A stretch of DNA of 38,579 nucleotides from Actinomycetes bacterium (GCA_025463905.1 JAODBJ010000021.1:1-38579); one strand, 5' to 3'; counted from the stretch's first letter, positions 16,183 through 24,558 are shown. Notes: generated from the sequence alone by a model not told the origin. Made by a program: numbers and translations.

Positions 16183-16196
16183 TGACGTGTGCGTCA
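16183..16196. promoter_or_regulatory. Palindromic operator candidate TGACGTGTGCGTCA
   Basis: A 14-bp palindrome (TGACG/CGTCA arms, 4-base centre) in the 82-base divergent promoter of the acyl-CoA synthetase operon and the ferredoxin-reductase-like gene. It matches the 8110-8123 site at 12 of 14 positions. Confidence 0.65.
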
Positions 16197-16213
16197 GTTT
16201 TGTGGCGACTCGA

Positions 16214-16219
16214 TAGCGT
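16214..16219 (+). promoter_or_regulatory. Likely -10 element (TAGCGT) of a leaderless gene
   Basis: TAGCGT ends 8 bases before ATG 16228. The same hexamer at the same spacing precedes the glycosyltransferase start at 18772, and with 7 bases the PLP enzyme start at 26986. Confidence 0.55.
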
Positions 16220-16227
16220 GCGGGCCG

Positions 16228-17436
16228 ATGGCGGCCTCACTGCGCACGGTGGCGATCGCCGGGATGTCGCTCGCGGGCCTTCGGGCCGCCGAGACGCTGC
16301 GTCGCGAAGGATTCGACGGGCGGATCGTTGCGATCGGCGACGAGCCGCATCTGCCGTACGACCGGCCGCCGCTTTCGAAGGAGCTGCTGGCGGGGGAGGC
16401 GGAACCCGACGACATCGTGCTGCGCAAGCAGGGTGTCGACGACCTGGACCTCGACTGGCGACTCGACGCGCGCGCCGTGGCGCTCGACGTCGCCGCGCGC
16501 GAGCTGGAACTGCACGACGGGGAGCGCGTCGCGTTCGACGGGTTGGTGATCGCCACGGGCGCAACGCCCCGGCGACTACCCGGCCAACCGGATCTGGCCG
16601 GCGTGTTCACATTGCGCACCCTCGACGACGCGTTGGCGATCCGGGAGCTGCTGGAGGGGAGGCCGCGCGTCGTGGTGATCGGCGCCGGCTTCATCGGTTC
16701 GGAGATCGCCGCCACGTGCCGCAAGCGCGGCCTCGACGTCACCGTGTTGGAGGCGCTTCCGCAACCCATGGTGCGGGGCCTCGGTCCCGTGCTCGGCGAG
16801 GCATGTGCGCGACTACATCGCGAGCACGGTGTTGACCTGCGTCTCGGCGTCGCCGTCGAGGGCATCGAAGGCGACGGTCGGGTCGAACGCGTGCGCCTCG
16901 GCGACGGCACCCACATCGATGCCGACGTCGTCGTCGTGGGTGTCGGCGTGGTGCCGGTCACCGACTGGCTCGAACGGTCGGGCCTCACGATCGACAACGG
17001 CGTCGTGTGCGACGAATCGTGCCTCGCCGCGCCAGGGATCGTCGCGGCCGGCGATGTCGCGCGCTGGCCGAACCCGTTGTTCGACGGCGAGTTGATGCGC
17101 CTCGAACATTGGACGAACGCGACCGAACAAGCCGTCCACGTCGCGCACCGGCTGCTCGAAGAGGATCCGGGCACGCCGTTCGCGCCGGTCCCGTTCGTGT
17201 GGAGCGACCAGTACGACGTGAAGATCCAAACGGTGGGCCGCGTCGGCGCCGAACTGGAATTGCACATCGCGCACGGGTCGCTCGACGAGTTCCAGTTCGT
17301 CGGGCTCTTCGGTCGCGCCGGTCGGCTCGTCGGCGCGCTCGGCTTCAACCGGCCGCGGCAGGTGATGCAGTACCGGCGAATGATCGCCGAGCGCGCTTCG
17401 TGGGACGACGCGCTAGCCAAAGCGGCCTCGGGATGA
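16228..17436 (+). CDS. FAD-dependent NAD(P)H ferredoxin/rubredoxin reductase-like protein
   Basis: A 402-residue pyridine nucleotide-disulfide-fold reductase without the redox CxxxxC. It has an N-terminal FAD site (VAIAGMSLAGLRAAE), LPYDRPPLSKELL, FDGLVIATGATPRRLP, a NAD(P)H site (VVVIGAGFIGSEIAA) and the second FAD motif (GIVAAGDVARWPN). The C-terminal domain (RLEHWTNATEQA onward) is that of rhodocoxin/putidaredoxin reductase types, which feed electrons to P450s or Rieske oxygenases through a ferredoxin. No ferredoxin gene is in the window. The ATG at 16228 avoids the operator. It overlaps the MFS gene by ATGA. Confidence 0.87.
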   Translation: MAASLRTVAIAGMSLAGLRAAETLRREGFDGRIVAIGDEPHLPYDRPPLSKELLAGEAEPDDIVLRKQGVDDLDLDWRLDARAVALDVAARELELHDGERVAFDGLVIATGATPRRLPGQPDLAGVFTLRTLDDALAIRELLEGRPRVVVIGAGFIGSEIAATCRKRGLDVTVLEALPQPMVRGLGPVLGEACARLHREHGVDLRLGVAVEGIEGDGRVERVRLGDGTHIDADVVVVGVGVVPVTDWLERSGLTIDNGVVCDESCLAAPGIVAAGDVARWPNPLFDGELMRLEHWTNATEQAVHVAHRLLEEDPGTPFAPVPFVWSDQYDVKIQTVGRVGAELELHIAHGSLDEFQFVGLFGRAGRLVGALGFNRPRQVMQYRRMIAERASWDDALAKAASG

Positions 17437-18656
17437 GTTCGCGCGAGCAGCGCGCCGATTCGGTGTTGACGCCGCGGTTCCTCCTTGTGGTGGCGTCGGG
17501 CTCGCTCTACTTCCTCGCCCTGTCGATGCTGTTGCCGGTGTTGCCGCGCTACGTCGAAAACGAATTGGGCGGCGGCAGCATCGCGGTGGGTGTCGCGTCT
17601 GGCTCTCTCTTCCTCGGCGCGATCGTGCTGCGGCCGTTCACGGGTCGGATCGGCGACCGGATCGGCCGACGCGTGTTGATCGTGGCCGGCGCGGCGATCG
17701 TCGCCGTCTCCACCCTGTTGTACGGCGTTGTGCACTCGTTCGCGTGGTTGGTAGGCGCGCGGCTGTTGACGGGCCTCGGTGAAGCGGCGTTCTTCGTGGG
17801 CGCGGCGACGATGATCACCGACCTCGCGCCGCCCGAACGGCGGGGCGAGGCGGTCAGCTACTGGTCGGTGGCCGTGTACGGCGGGCTCGCATTCGGTCCG
17901 GTGATCGGCGAGGCGGTGATGGGGCACGATCGGTTCTTGCTGGCGTGGGTCGTCGCCGCGGTGCTCACGACCGGCGCGTCCTTGCTCGGACTGTTGACGC
18001 GCGACGTACCGCGCACGGGCACGCCGGCGCGCGAGGAACATCTCGTGCATCGAGCCGCGGTCGCGCCGGGCACCGTGCTCGCGCTGTCGCTCATCGGTCT
18101 GGCCGGCTTCAACTCGTTCGTACCGCTCTACACAGACGAGTTGCACCACAGCCCCGCCGGAGTGTTCCTCTGTTACGGAGTCTTCGTGCTCGTGGTGCGG
18201 ATCTTCGCCGCCCGCCTCCCCGACACGATGGGCCCGGTACGTGCCGGGTCGCTCGCTACCGCGTTCAGCGCGGCCGGTCTCACGATCATGACCGCGTGGC
18301 GCGGCATACCCGGCTTGTTCGCCGGCACGGTGGTGTTCGCAGCGGGGATGTCGCTTCTCTACCCGTCGCTCCTGCTGCTTTCGTTGGAAGGCGTGCCCGA
18401 CAACGAACGCGCGTCGGTCGTCGGCACGTTCAGCAGCTTCTTCGACCTGTCGCAGGCGATCGGTGGGCTCGTGTGCGGCGGTGCGGTCGCGCTGGCCGGC
18501 AACCGTGGTGCGTTCGGCACCGGCGCGGTGCTCGCGATGGTCGCGTTCGTGTTGCTGCGCAGCGGCATCGACCCGCGTACGCGTGTGCGCGCAGCGCCGG
18601 CGCTCGACGCCGCCCGCGCCGAGTTCACCGATCCCGGCTTCACCGCGGGCACCTGA
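17433..18656 (+). CDS. MFS transporter
   Basis: A 407-residue membrane protein with about twelve hydrophobic segments. The loop 2-3 motif is RPFTGRIGDRIGRR, close to the canonical MFS signature, and TMITDLAPPERRGEAVS is the usual segment after helix 4 or 5. The substrate is unknown. Translational coupling (ATGA) to the reductase upstream suggests one transcript, under the TGACG palindrome promoter. An exporter or an uptake system for a lipid or aromatic acid is possible. Confidence 0.87.
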   Translation: MSSREQRADSVLTPRFLLVVASGSLYFLALSMLLPVLPRYVENELGGGSIAVGVASGSLFLGAIVLRPFTGRIGDRIGRRVLIVAGAAIVAVSTLLYGVVHSFAWLVGARLLTGLGEAAFFVGAATMITDLAPPERRGEAVSYWSVAVYGGLAFGPVIGEAVMGHDRFLLAWVVAAVLTTGASLLGLLTRDVPRTGTPAREEHLVHRAAVAPGTVLALSLIGLAGFNSFVPLYTDELHHSPAGVFLCYGVFVLVVRIFAARLPDTMGPVRAGSLATAFSAAGLTIMTAWRGIPGLFAGTVVFAAGMSLLYPSLLLLSLEGVPDNERASVVGTFSSFFDLSQAIGGLVCGGAVALAGNRGAFGTGAVLAMVAFVLLRSGIDPRTRVRAAPALDAARAEFTDPGFTAGT

Positions 18657-18757
18657 CTCCAACGCCCGTCGCACGCCCTCGCCAGGTTGTTGCACTTATG
18701 CGCCCGTACGGGGGTAGAAGTCCCACAACTTGGCGTTGGGGTTTGCGGGCTGCTCGG

Positions 18758-18763
18758 TAGCGT
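18758..18763 (+). promoter_or_regulatory. Likely -10 element (TAGCGT) of the mannosyltransferase cluster
   Basis: TAGCGT ends 8 bases before GTG 18772, matching the arrangement at 16214. The 115-base intergenic region before it shows no other clear feature. Confidence 0.5.
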
Positions 18764-18771
18764 GCACACCC

Positions 18772-19923
18772 GTGCCGTCACTGCTCGTCACCAACGATTT
18801 CCCGCCGAAGGTCGGTGGAATCCAGTCGTACCTCTATGAGTTGTGGCGCCGCCTGCCACCCGATGAGACGACGGTGCTCACCACCTCGTACACCGGCACC
18901 GCCGCGTGGGACGCCGACGAGTCGTTCCGGATCGAGCGTGCGCGGGAGCGCGTGCTGTTGCCGGGGCCGGCGATCGTGCGACGCGTCGATGCACTCGCGC
19001 GCGAAGTCCGTGCCGACGTCGTGTTCCTCGATCCGATGTTGCCGATCGGCGCGATCGGACCGTTCCTCAAGAGCGGCGCGCCCTACGTCGTGATCGGTCA
19101 TGGCGCGGAGGTCTCGATCTGGGGACGCGTACCACCGCAACATTTCGCCGCACGCCAGGTGTTGCGCCGCGCCGCGGGTGTCGTCGCCGCGGGTACCTAC
19201 CCGGCGCAGGAGATGCGGCGCGTCGCCGGGAAGCGGCTTCCGACCCTCGTCGTGCCTCCCGGAGTGGATGTCGACCGTTTCCGGCCGGCGATGAACGACG
19301 CGGAGCGCGCGGAGACGAGAAAGCGGTTCGGGCTCGACGCGAACCGTCCGCTCGTACTCGGGTTGTCGCGCCTCGTGCCGCGCAAGGGTTTCGACGTGCT
19401 GATCGACGCAGTGGCGCGTCTCGACGTCGACGTTCAACTCGCGGTCGGTGGCGCCGGCCGCGACCGTGAACGCCTCGAACGCCGAGCCCGTGAACGGAAG
19501 ATTTCGGATCGGGTGCGGTTCCTCGGTCGGGTCGACGACGCCGACCTGTCGCCCCTCTACGCGGCCGCGGATGTGTTCGCAATGCTGTGCCGCGCGGACC
19601 GCTGGGGTGGGCTCGAAGCCGAGGGATTCGGCGTGGTATTCCTCGAAGCCGCGGGGTGCGGTGTGCCGTCGATCGCTGGTCGCGGCGGGGGGTCGCACGA
19701 GGCCGTCGCCGACGGTGAGACCGGCTTCGTGGTGCCGCCGCGCGATGTCGACGCCGTGCGCGGCGCCCTGACCGAACTGCTCGAAGACCCCGCCCGGCGA
19801 GCCGCGATGGGGGAGGCGGCCCGGCGGCGAGCCGTGGACGCCTTCCGCTACGAGCACATCGTCGAGCGCTTGCTGCCGCTCACCCGCGGCGACCTCTCGG
19901 TGTTGGCGCCCTTCTCCCCATAG
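18772..19923 (+). CDS. pimB: Family 4 glycosyltransferase, PimB-like
   Basis: A 383-residue GT-B fold enzyme. The N-terminus LLVTNDFPPKVGGIQSYL, the middle GLSRLVPRKGFDVLI and the EGFGVVFLE segment (the E-x7-E motif that binds nucleotide sugar) match the mycobacterial phosphatidylinositol mannosyltransferase PimB' (Rv2188c). That enzyme adds the second mannose to PIM on the inner membrane face. The GTG start at 18772 begins right at the first strand and follows a TANNNT element by 8 bases. Downstream neighbours (SRPBCC, ArsA-like ATPase, small protein) match those near Rv2188c as I recall, which supports orthology, though the exact acceptor is not proven. Confidence 0.8.
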   Translation: MPSLLVTNDFPPKVGGIQSYLYELWRRLPPDETTVLTTSYTGTAAWDADESFRIERARERVLLPGPAIVRRVDALAREVRADVVFLDPMLPIGAIGPFLKSGAPYVVIGHGAEVSIWGRVPPQHFAARQVLRRAAGVVAAGTYPAQEMRRVAGKRLPTLVVPPGVDVDRFRPAMNDAERAETRKRFGLDANRPLVLGLSRLVPRKGFDVLIDAVARLDVDVQLAVGGAGRDRERLERRARERKISDRVRFLGRVDDADLSPLYAAADVFAMLCRADRWGGLEAEGFGVVFLEAAGCGVPSIAGRGGGSHEAVADGETGFVVPPRDVDAVRGALTELLEDPARRAAMGEAARRRAVDAFRYEHIVERLLPLTRGDLSVLAPFSP

Positions 19924-19926
19924 GCT
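19921..19926 (+). promoter_or_regulatory. Likely -10 element TAGGCT containing the upstream stop codon
   Basis: The first three bases are the TAG stop of the glycosyltransferase. The hexamer ends 6 bases before GTG 19933. Confidence 0.4.
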
Positions 19927-19932
19927 CCGCGC

Positions 19933-20364
19933 GTGGAAGGGCGCAAGATCATCCTCGCCTCGTGGGTGACAATCGCGATCTTCGCGGCGTTCGTCATTCC
20001 CGACGCCGCCGGCCTCCATGCGTTCGACGGCGTCGCGGTGGGTATCAGCCTCACGCTGTTCCTCGTGTCGCTGCCCATCTGGCTGTACGCGTGGATCGTT
20101 GCCATCGCGCGCACGACCCGCGGCGACGACGTCAGCGTCATCGCCCTGTTCTTCCTCGTGGGGTCAGCCCCGAAGGACGTACGCCGCCAACTGCTCGGCG
20201 CGCTGGCCGTGTCGATCCTGATCGCGGCGGGAACGGCGTACGCCAACCCGTTCTCCGTGCTCGTCCCTATGCTCCCGCTTGGTTTCGCGGGGCTTTGGGG
20301 TGCGCGCCACGGCGTGTATCCGTCTCGGCCCGCGCCGGCGAACACAACAGGAGGGCGGCGATGA
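19933..20364 (+). CDS. Small integral membrane protein, function unknown
   Basis: A 143-residue protein with four predicted membrane segments: ILASWVTIAIFAAFVI, VAVGISLTLFLVSLPIWLYAW, VIALFFLV with the following stretch, and LLGALAVSILIAAGTAYA, then a final hydrophobic stretch and a polar tail. I do not recognise a family. The context between PimB-like and SRPBCC genes suggests a role in envelope lipid metabolism. Its stop overlaps the next start (ATGA). Confidence 0.75.
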   Translation: MEGRKIILASWVTIAIFAAFVIPDAAGLHAFDGVAVGISLTLFLVSLPIWLYAWIVAIARTTRGDDVSVIALFFLVGSAPKDVRRQLLGALAVSILIAAGTAYANPFSVLVPMLPLGFAGLWGARHGVYPSRPAPANTTGGRR

Positions 20365-20804
20365 CCGAAACCGCCAGCGAACGGATACGCGTGGAAGCGG
20401 CGGCCGATCGTTGTTTCGACGTCGCCGTCGACTTCGAGTCGTATCCCGAATGGGCGAAAGACGTGAAGAGCGCCGAGGTGCTCGAGTTCGACGAAGAAGG
20501 GCGAGGCACGAAGGTGGAGTTCCGCGCCGCCGCGCTCGGTCGCAGCGTGCGGTACACCTTGGCGTACGACTACTCGGAAGCGCCCGCGGCGTTCTCGTGG
20601 CACTTCGTCGAGGGCGACATGCTCAAGCGTCTCGACGGCAGGTACCGGTTCGAACCCGAGGGCGACGACTCCACCCGAGTGCACTACGACCTCGCGGTGG
20701 AGATAGGTATCCCCCTACCGGGTTTACTCAAACGGCGCGCCTCGGGGCTCATCATGGGCAACGCCTTACGTGAGTTGAAGAAGCAAGTCGAGCGGGTGGC
20801 ATAA
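20361..20804 (+). CDS. SRPBCC family protein (polyketide cyclase/START-like)
   Basis: A 147-residue START-fold protein with the family pattern IRVEAAADRCFDVAVDFESYPEWAKDVKSAEVLE at the N-terminus and a C-terminal helix IMGNALRELKKQVE. Such proteins bind a hydrophobic ligand in a deep cavity. It matches the type of Rv2185c, which sits next to an ArsA-like ATPase gene in mycobacteria. AGGAGG lies 6 bases before ATG, fixing the start. Its TAA stop is part of the likely -10 element of the next gene. Confidence 0.85.
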   Translation: MTETASERIRVEAAADRCFDVAVDFESYPEWAKDVKSAEVLEFDEEGRGTKVEFRAAALGRSVRYTLAYDYSEAPAAFSWHFVEGDMLKRLDGRYRFEPEGDDSTRVHYDLAVEIGIPLPGLLKRRASGLIMGNALRELKKQVERVA

Positions 20805-20807
20805 CCT
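20802..20807 (+). promoter_or_regulatory. Likely -10 element TAACCT containing the upstream stop codon
   Basis: The TAA stop of the SRPBCC gene forms the first half. The hexamer ends 9 bases before ATG 20817. A weaker fit than the others because of the longer spacing. Confidence 0.3.
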
Positions 20808-20816
20808 CCCCGGCCC

Positions 20817-21977
20817 ATGCGCATCCTCCTGTTCACCGGTAAGGGAGGTGTCGGCAAGACCACGGTTGCTGCCGCCACTGCGATCCGCGCGTCGGAATCC
20901 GGACTGCGCACGATCGTGGTGTCGACCGATCCCGCGCACTCGCTCGCCGACGCGTTCGACGTAAGCCTCGGCGATCGTCCGACGCCGATTTCGGCGAACC
21001 TGTGGGGCCAGCAACTCAACGCGCGGACACGCTTCGAAGAGGCGTGGGCCGACGTGCGTTCCTATGTCGTCGACGTGCTCGACTGGGCCGGCGCCGACGC
21101 AATGGAGGCGGAAGAGCTCGCCGTGATTCCCGGGCTCGACGAAGTCTTCGCGCTCGCGGATATCAAGGCGTTCGCCGAGTCGGGCGACTTCGACGTGGTT
21201 GTGGTCGACTGCGCGCCGACCGCGGAGACGATCCGGCTCCTCTCCCTTCCCGACGTGCTCGGCTGGTACATGGACCGCGTGTTCGAAACCCAGCGGCGGT
21301 TGACCAAGTTGACGCGACCGCTCGTCGCCCGCATGACGAACCTCCCACTCGCCGGCGACGCGGTGTTCGGCGCCATCCGGCGTTTCTACGACCGGCTCGA
21401 CGGTGTGCGCGACCTCCTCTGCGACGGCAACATCACGAGCGCGCGCCTGGTCGTGAACCCCGAACGCATGGTGGTGGCCGAAGCGCGCCGCACGTACACG
21501 TACCTCGCGCTGTTCGGGTACCACGTCGACGCGGTGATCGCGAACCGCATGCTTCCCGACGCGGTCGACGATCCGTGGTTCAACCGCTGGAAGCAGTCGC
21601 AGTCGGCGCACCTCGAAGTGATCAAGGATGCCTTCGCACCGCTCCCCGTGCTCGCGGCCGAGCTAGCCGGCCACGAACTCGGTGGTTGCGATCAGCTGTC
21701 GGCGTTTGCCGCGAATTTGTACGAGGGGCGCGACGTCGTAGCCCGCATGGCCGACGTCGAACCGTTGCGGGTCAACGCGGTGGGGGATTCCCTCGTGCTC
21801 TCGGTCCACTTGCCGTTCACCGAACGCTCCGAGGTGCAACTCGGTCGCGCCGACGGCGAACTGTTCCTTACCGTCGGTCCGCACCGACGTGCGTTCGTGC
21901 TCCCCGACAGCCTGGTGCGGCGCGAAGTGGGCGGTGCCCGCCTCGAGGGCGACCGCCTCGAAGTGGAATTCGTGTGA
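20817..21977 (+). CDS. ArsA-like anion-transporting/Get3-type ATPase
   Basis: A 386-residue P-loop ATPase with the deviant Walker A GKGGVGKTT at residues 8-16, the switch segment VVSTDPAHSLADAF, and Walker B-like VVVVDCAPTAETIRLL. The C-terminal small domain (LPFTERSEVQLGRADGELFLTVG) is typical of the actinobacterial ArsA/Get3 relatives. There is no arsenic gene context, so arsenite export is unlikely. A chaperone or targeting role with the SRPBCC protein is an inference. Overlaps the next start by GTGA. Confidence 0.87.
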   Translation: MRILLFTGKGGVGKTTVAAATAIRASESGLRTIVVSTDPAHSLADAFDVSLGDRPTPISANLWGQQLNARTRFEEAWADVRSYVVDVLDWAGADAMEAEELAVIPGLDEVFALADIKAFAESGDFDVVVVDCAPTAETIRLLSLPDVLGWYMDRVFETQRRLTKLTRPLVARMTNLPLAGDAVFGAIRRFYDRLDGVRDLLCDGNITSARLVVNPERMVVAEARRTYTYLALFGYHVDAVIANRMLPDAVDDPWFNRWKQSQSAHLEVIKDAFAPLPVLAAELAGHELGGCDQLSAFAANLYEGRDVVARMADVEPLRVNAVGDSLVLSVHLPFTERSEVQLGRADGELFLTVGPHRRAFVLPDSLVRREVGGARLEGDRLEVEFV

Positions 21978-22234
21978 GCGAACACAGCAACGCGCGCGAC
22001 GAGGCTCGTTTCGATCACAGCGGTGGCGCGCCGCTTTGGAGCCTGCTGGGTGATCAAATGCAGTCCGTGCCACCCGAAGCGATGGAGCATCTGTTGAACG
22101 CGGCGCACGAGCTGATCGCGGCCGCGCGCGTGGTTCTCGACGCGGCCGACCAGGTGGTGGAGTCGCAACGCGAGTCGCTGCGTCACGGCCACGCGGCTCG
22201 CGAACCTCGTCTTCGTCGCATCGACATCGACTGA
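21974..22234 (+). CDS. Small helical protein downstream of the ArsA-like ATPase
   Basis: An 86-residue protein with a polar start (MSEHSNARDE), then PEAMEHLLNAAHELIAAARVVLDAADQVVE, a long amphipathic helix, and a basic tail. GTG at 21974 overlaps the ATPase stop. In mycobacteria a small gene (Rv2183c) lies after the ATPase gene; whether this is its ortholog was not tested. It could be a structural partner of the ATPase. The first bases resemble the start of the MSERSE mini-ORFs. Confidence 0.72.
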   Translation: MSEHSNARDEARFDHSGGAPLWSLLGDQMQSVPPEAMEHLLNAAHELIAAARVVLDAADQVVESQRESLRHGHAAREPRLRRIDID

Positions 22235-22241
22235 CGCGTCG

Positions 22242-23177
22242 ATGAGCATCACCATCGGGCTCGACATCGGTGGCACGAAAGTGCTCGGGGTCGCCGTCGA
22301 CGAGAACGGCACGGTGCTCGCCGACAAGATGCTGCCGAGTGAGCACGAGTTCGACGCGCTCGTGGCGGGTTGCATCGAGGCGATCGACGCCTTGGGCTAC
22401 CCCGGCGTGCCCATAGGTGTCGGCGCGGCAGGTCTTGTAGACCTCGAAGGGCGTCTCGACTATGCACCGAATATCCCGGGTGTTACACGCGCGCCGCTCC
22501 AGGCAACGCTCGCCGCGAAGACGGGCCGGAAGGTGGTCGTCGACAACGACGCGAACCTGGCCGCGCTGGGCGAGGCGACCTACGGCGCCGCGATCGGCGC
22601 ACGCGACGCGCTGATGGTGACGCTCGGCACGGGAATCGGCGGCGGGATAATCCTCAACGGCGGGGTGCTGCGCGGCGCGCATGGTTTCGCCGCCGAGATC
22701 GGCCACTTCACCGTTGACCGAAACGGCCCCGTGTGTGCATGCGGTGAGCTCGGTCACTGGGAGGCGATCGCGTCGGGCAACGCGCTCGGGCGTATGGCGC
22801 GAGAGCTCATCGCCTCCGGACGCGGCGCGGCGATCCTGGCCGCCGCAAAGGGCGACGCGCACGCTGTCACCGGCCGGGCGGTGGGGACGGCGGCGCGCGC
22901 CGGAGATGCCGATGCCCTCGAGTTGCTCGATCAGTTCGCCGACAACGTCGCGCTCGGGCTTGCGGGGCTCGCCAACATCCTCGACCCTGAGCGCATCGTG
23001 ATCGCGGGTGGTGTGATCGCGCTCGGTCCGTTGTTGTTCGATCCAGTGCGCGTCGCGTTCGCGCGACACATCGAGGGAGTCGAGTACCGGCCCGAGGTTC
23101 CGATCGTTCCTGCGAAGCTCGGCTTGCGTGCCGGCGGCATCGGCGCGGCCGTGCTCGCGCGCACGCTCCTCACGTGA
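22242..23177 (+). CDS. glk: ROK family sugar kinase, probable glucokinase
   Basis: A 311-residue kinase with the phosphate-1 loop LDIGGTK at residues 7-13, VVVDNDANLAALGEA holding the catalytic Asp, TLGTGIGGGI and GHFTVD. The ROK zinc motif is CACGELGHWE: the usual third Cys (GCWE) is His here. It would phosphorylate glucose or a related sugar. It follows the small helical gene after 7 bases and overlaps the LLM gene by GTGA, so it is part of the same transcription unit. Confidence 0.86.
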   Translation: MSITIGLDIGGTKVLGVAVDENGTVLADKMLPSEHEFDALVAGCIEAIDALGYPGVPIGVGAAGLVDLEGRLDYAPNIPGVTRAPLQATLAAKTGRKVVVDNDANLAALGEATYGAAIGARDALMVTLGTGIGGGIILNGGVLRGAHGFAAEIGHFTVDRNGPVCACGELGHWEAIASGNALGRMARELIASGRGAAILAAAKGDAHAVTGRAVGTAARAGDADALELLDQFADNVALGLAGLANILDPERIVIAGGVIALGPLLFDPVRVAFARHIEGVEYRPEVPIVPAKLGLRAGGIGAAVLARTLLT

Positions 23178-23968
23178 GCACCGATCCCGAGCGGTCGACC
23201 GCGGCAGTGAAGCTCGGTCTCACGCTCCCGTCGTTCGTCGACGATCCCGAGATACCGATCGCGGTCGCGCGCACGGCGGAGGCGGCGGGCATCGACGCGG
23301 TCTTCGTCTTCGATCACATCTATCGCGATGGGCCGACGGGTCGCCGTCCTGCGCTCGAATGTTTCTCGTTGCTTGGCGCCATCGCCGTGGAGACGCAGAC
23401 GATCCAGGTCGGCACCCTCGTCGCGCGCTCCACGCTGCGACCCGCCGCCACGCTGGCGCACTGCTTCGACACCGTGCAGCGGGTGTCGAGCGGCCGCTTG
23501 ATCGCAGGCATCGGTGCGGGCGACCACCTCAGCCGGGAAGAGAACGAGTCGTACGGGATCAACTTCGGCACCATGGCGGACCGCGTCGATGCCCTCCACG
23601 CGGCCGTGCGCGCGTCGCATGGTCACGGTTACCCGGTGTGGGTCGGTGGGCACGTGCCGCAGGTGCGCGAGTTGGTCGCGCTCGCCGACGGTTGGAACCG
23701 CTGGGGTGGCGACGCGGACCGCTTCCGACGTGAATCGGCGATCGTGCGGGACATCGCACCGCGCGCCACGCTCACGTGGGGCGGCCTCGTGTCGTTCGAC
23801 CCGAACCTCCAACGCGACGGCGTCATCGCGGGAAAGCCGGCGGAGGTGGCAGCGAGTCTGCGCGGCTACGTCGACGCGGGTGCCGAATGGCTCGTGCTCG
23901 GGCCGTTCGACGCTGCGAACGCGTCGAACGCGACCATCATCGGAGAGGAGTTGCGTCCGCTTCTCTGA
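23174..23968 (+). CDS. LLM class oxidoreductase (likely F420-dependent)
   Basis: A 264-residue luciferase-like monooxygenase-fold protein: KLGLTLPSFVDD at the N-terminus, GIDAVFVFDHIY, LECFSLLGAIAVETQTIQVGTLVA, and RLIAGIGAGD. The pattern fits actinobacterial F420-dependent reductases or dehydrogenases rather than FMN monooxygenases, but the cofactor is inferred. The C-terminus overlaps the convergent kstR-like gene by 32 bases. Substrate unknown. Confidence 0.82.
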   Translation: MSTDPERSTAAVKLGLTLPSFVDDPEIPIAVARTAEAAGIDAVFVFDHIYRDGPTGRRPALECFSLLGAIAVETQTIQVGTLVARSTLRPAATLAHCFDTVQRVSSGRLIAGIGAGDHLSREENESYGINFGTMADRVDALHAAVRASHGHGYPVWVGGHVPQVRELVALADGWNRWGGDADRFRRESAIVRDIAPRATLTWGGLVSFDPNLQRDGVIAGKPAEVAASLRGYVDAGAEWLVLGPFDAANASNATIIGEELRPLL

Positions 23969-24551
23969 GCACGAGGTGCGCGGCCCGTTCGAGGTCGTTT
24001 GCCATCTGCACCGCCGTCGACATCCCGTTCACCCAATGTGACAGGGCGGTGAACCACACCGCGCCGAGCACCCGCACGATGTCGTCGACGTTGTCGCCGC
24101 CGCCGTCGGCGATCGCACTGGTGATGATGGCGCGCAACGTCGTGTCGACGTCGCGCTTCATCGCTGCGGTCGCTGCGTCGGGCGCCCACATTGCGGTCAT
24201 CATCGCGGCGATCACACGCGGTTCACGTTCGAGCGCACGGCACGCGCGCCGCAACGCGTCACTCACTCGATCGGCAGCGGTGGCACCGCGCGGCGGGCGA
24301 GATTGAAGGCGGTCGCGCAGCGTCTCGGCTTGTTCTCCGAGCGCCGCGAGCAGGAGTTGATCCTTCGAGGAGTAATGACGGTAGAGCGTGCCGAGCGCGA
24401 CTTCGGCTCGCGCCGCGACGTCGCGCATTTGGACCGCCTCATAGCCCCCTTCGGCGGCCAGCCCGGTGGCAGCCGCGAGCAACCGTCGCCGCCGCTCGGC
24501 GGTTTCGGCCGCTCGAGTGCCCGGCCGGCGTGCGGTGCGCCCATTCGCCAC
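23937..24551 (-). CDS. kstR: TetR family repressor, KstR-like
   Basis: A 204-residue TetR regulator. The helix-turn-helix GGYEAVQMRDVAARAEVALGTLYRHYSSKDQLL (read in parts) closely resembles mycobacterial KstR (Rv3574), the repressor of cholesterol catabolism released by steroid acyl-CoA. GTG at 24551 is chosen over the longer frame because it follows a TACTGT -10 by 7 bases and removes a basic, non-homologous N-terminus. A site matching the KstR operator pattern lies immediately upstream of that -10, so it should repress itself and ipdC. Similar sites lie before the echA19-like/ligase pair and the Rieske gene. Regulator and sites agree, which strengthens the call. Confidence 0.82.
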   Translation of the reverse strand: MANGRTARRPGTRAAETAERRRRLLAAATGLAAEGGYEAVQMRDVAARAEVALGTLYRHYSSKDQLLLAALGEQAETLRDRLQSRPPRGATAADRVSDALRRACRALEREPRVIAAMMTAMWAPDAATAAMKRDVDTTLRAIITSAIADGGGDNVDDIVRVLGAVWFTALSHWVNGMSTAVQMANDLERAAHLVLREADATPLR

Positions 24552-24558
24552 GCCGCGG

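Noticed and set aside
20817-21977. Arsenite pump ATPase role for the ArsA-like protein
   Set aside because: No arsenic genes are adjacent, and the neighbours match the PimB/SRPBCC setting.
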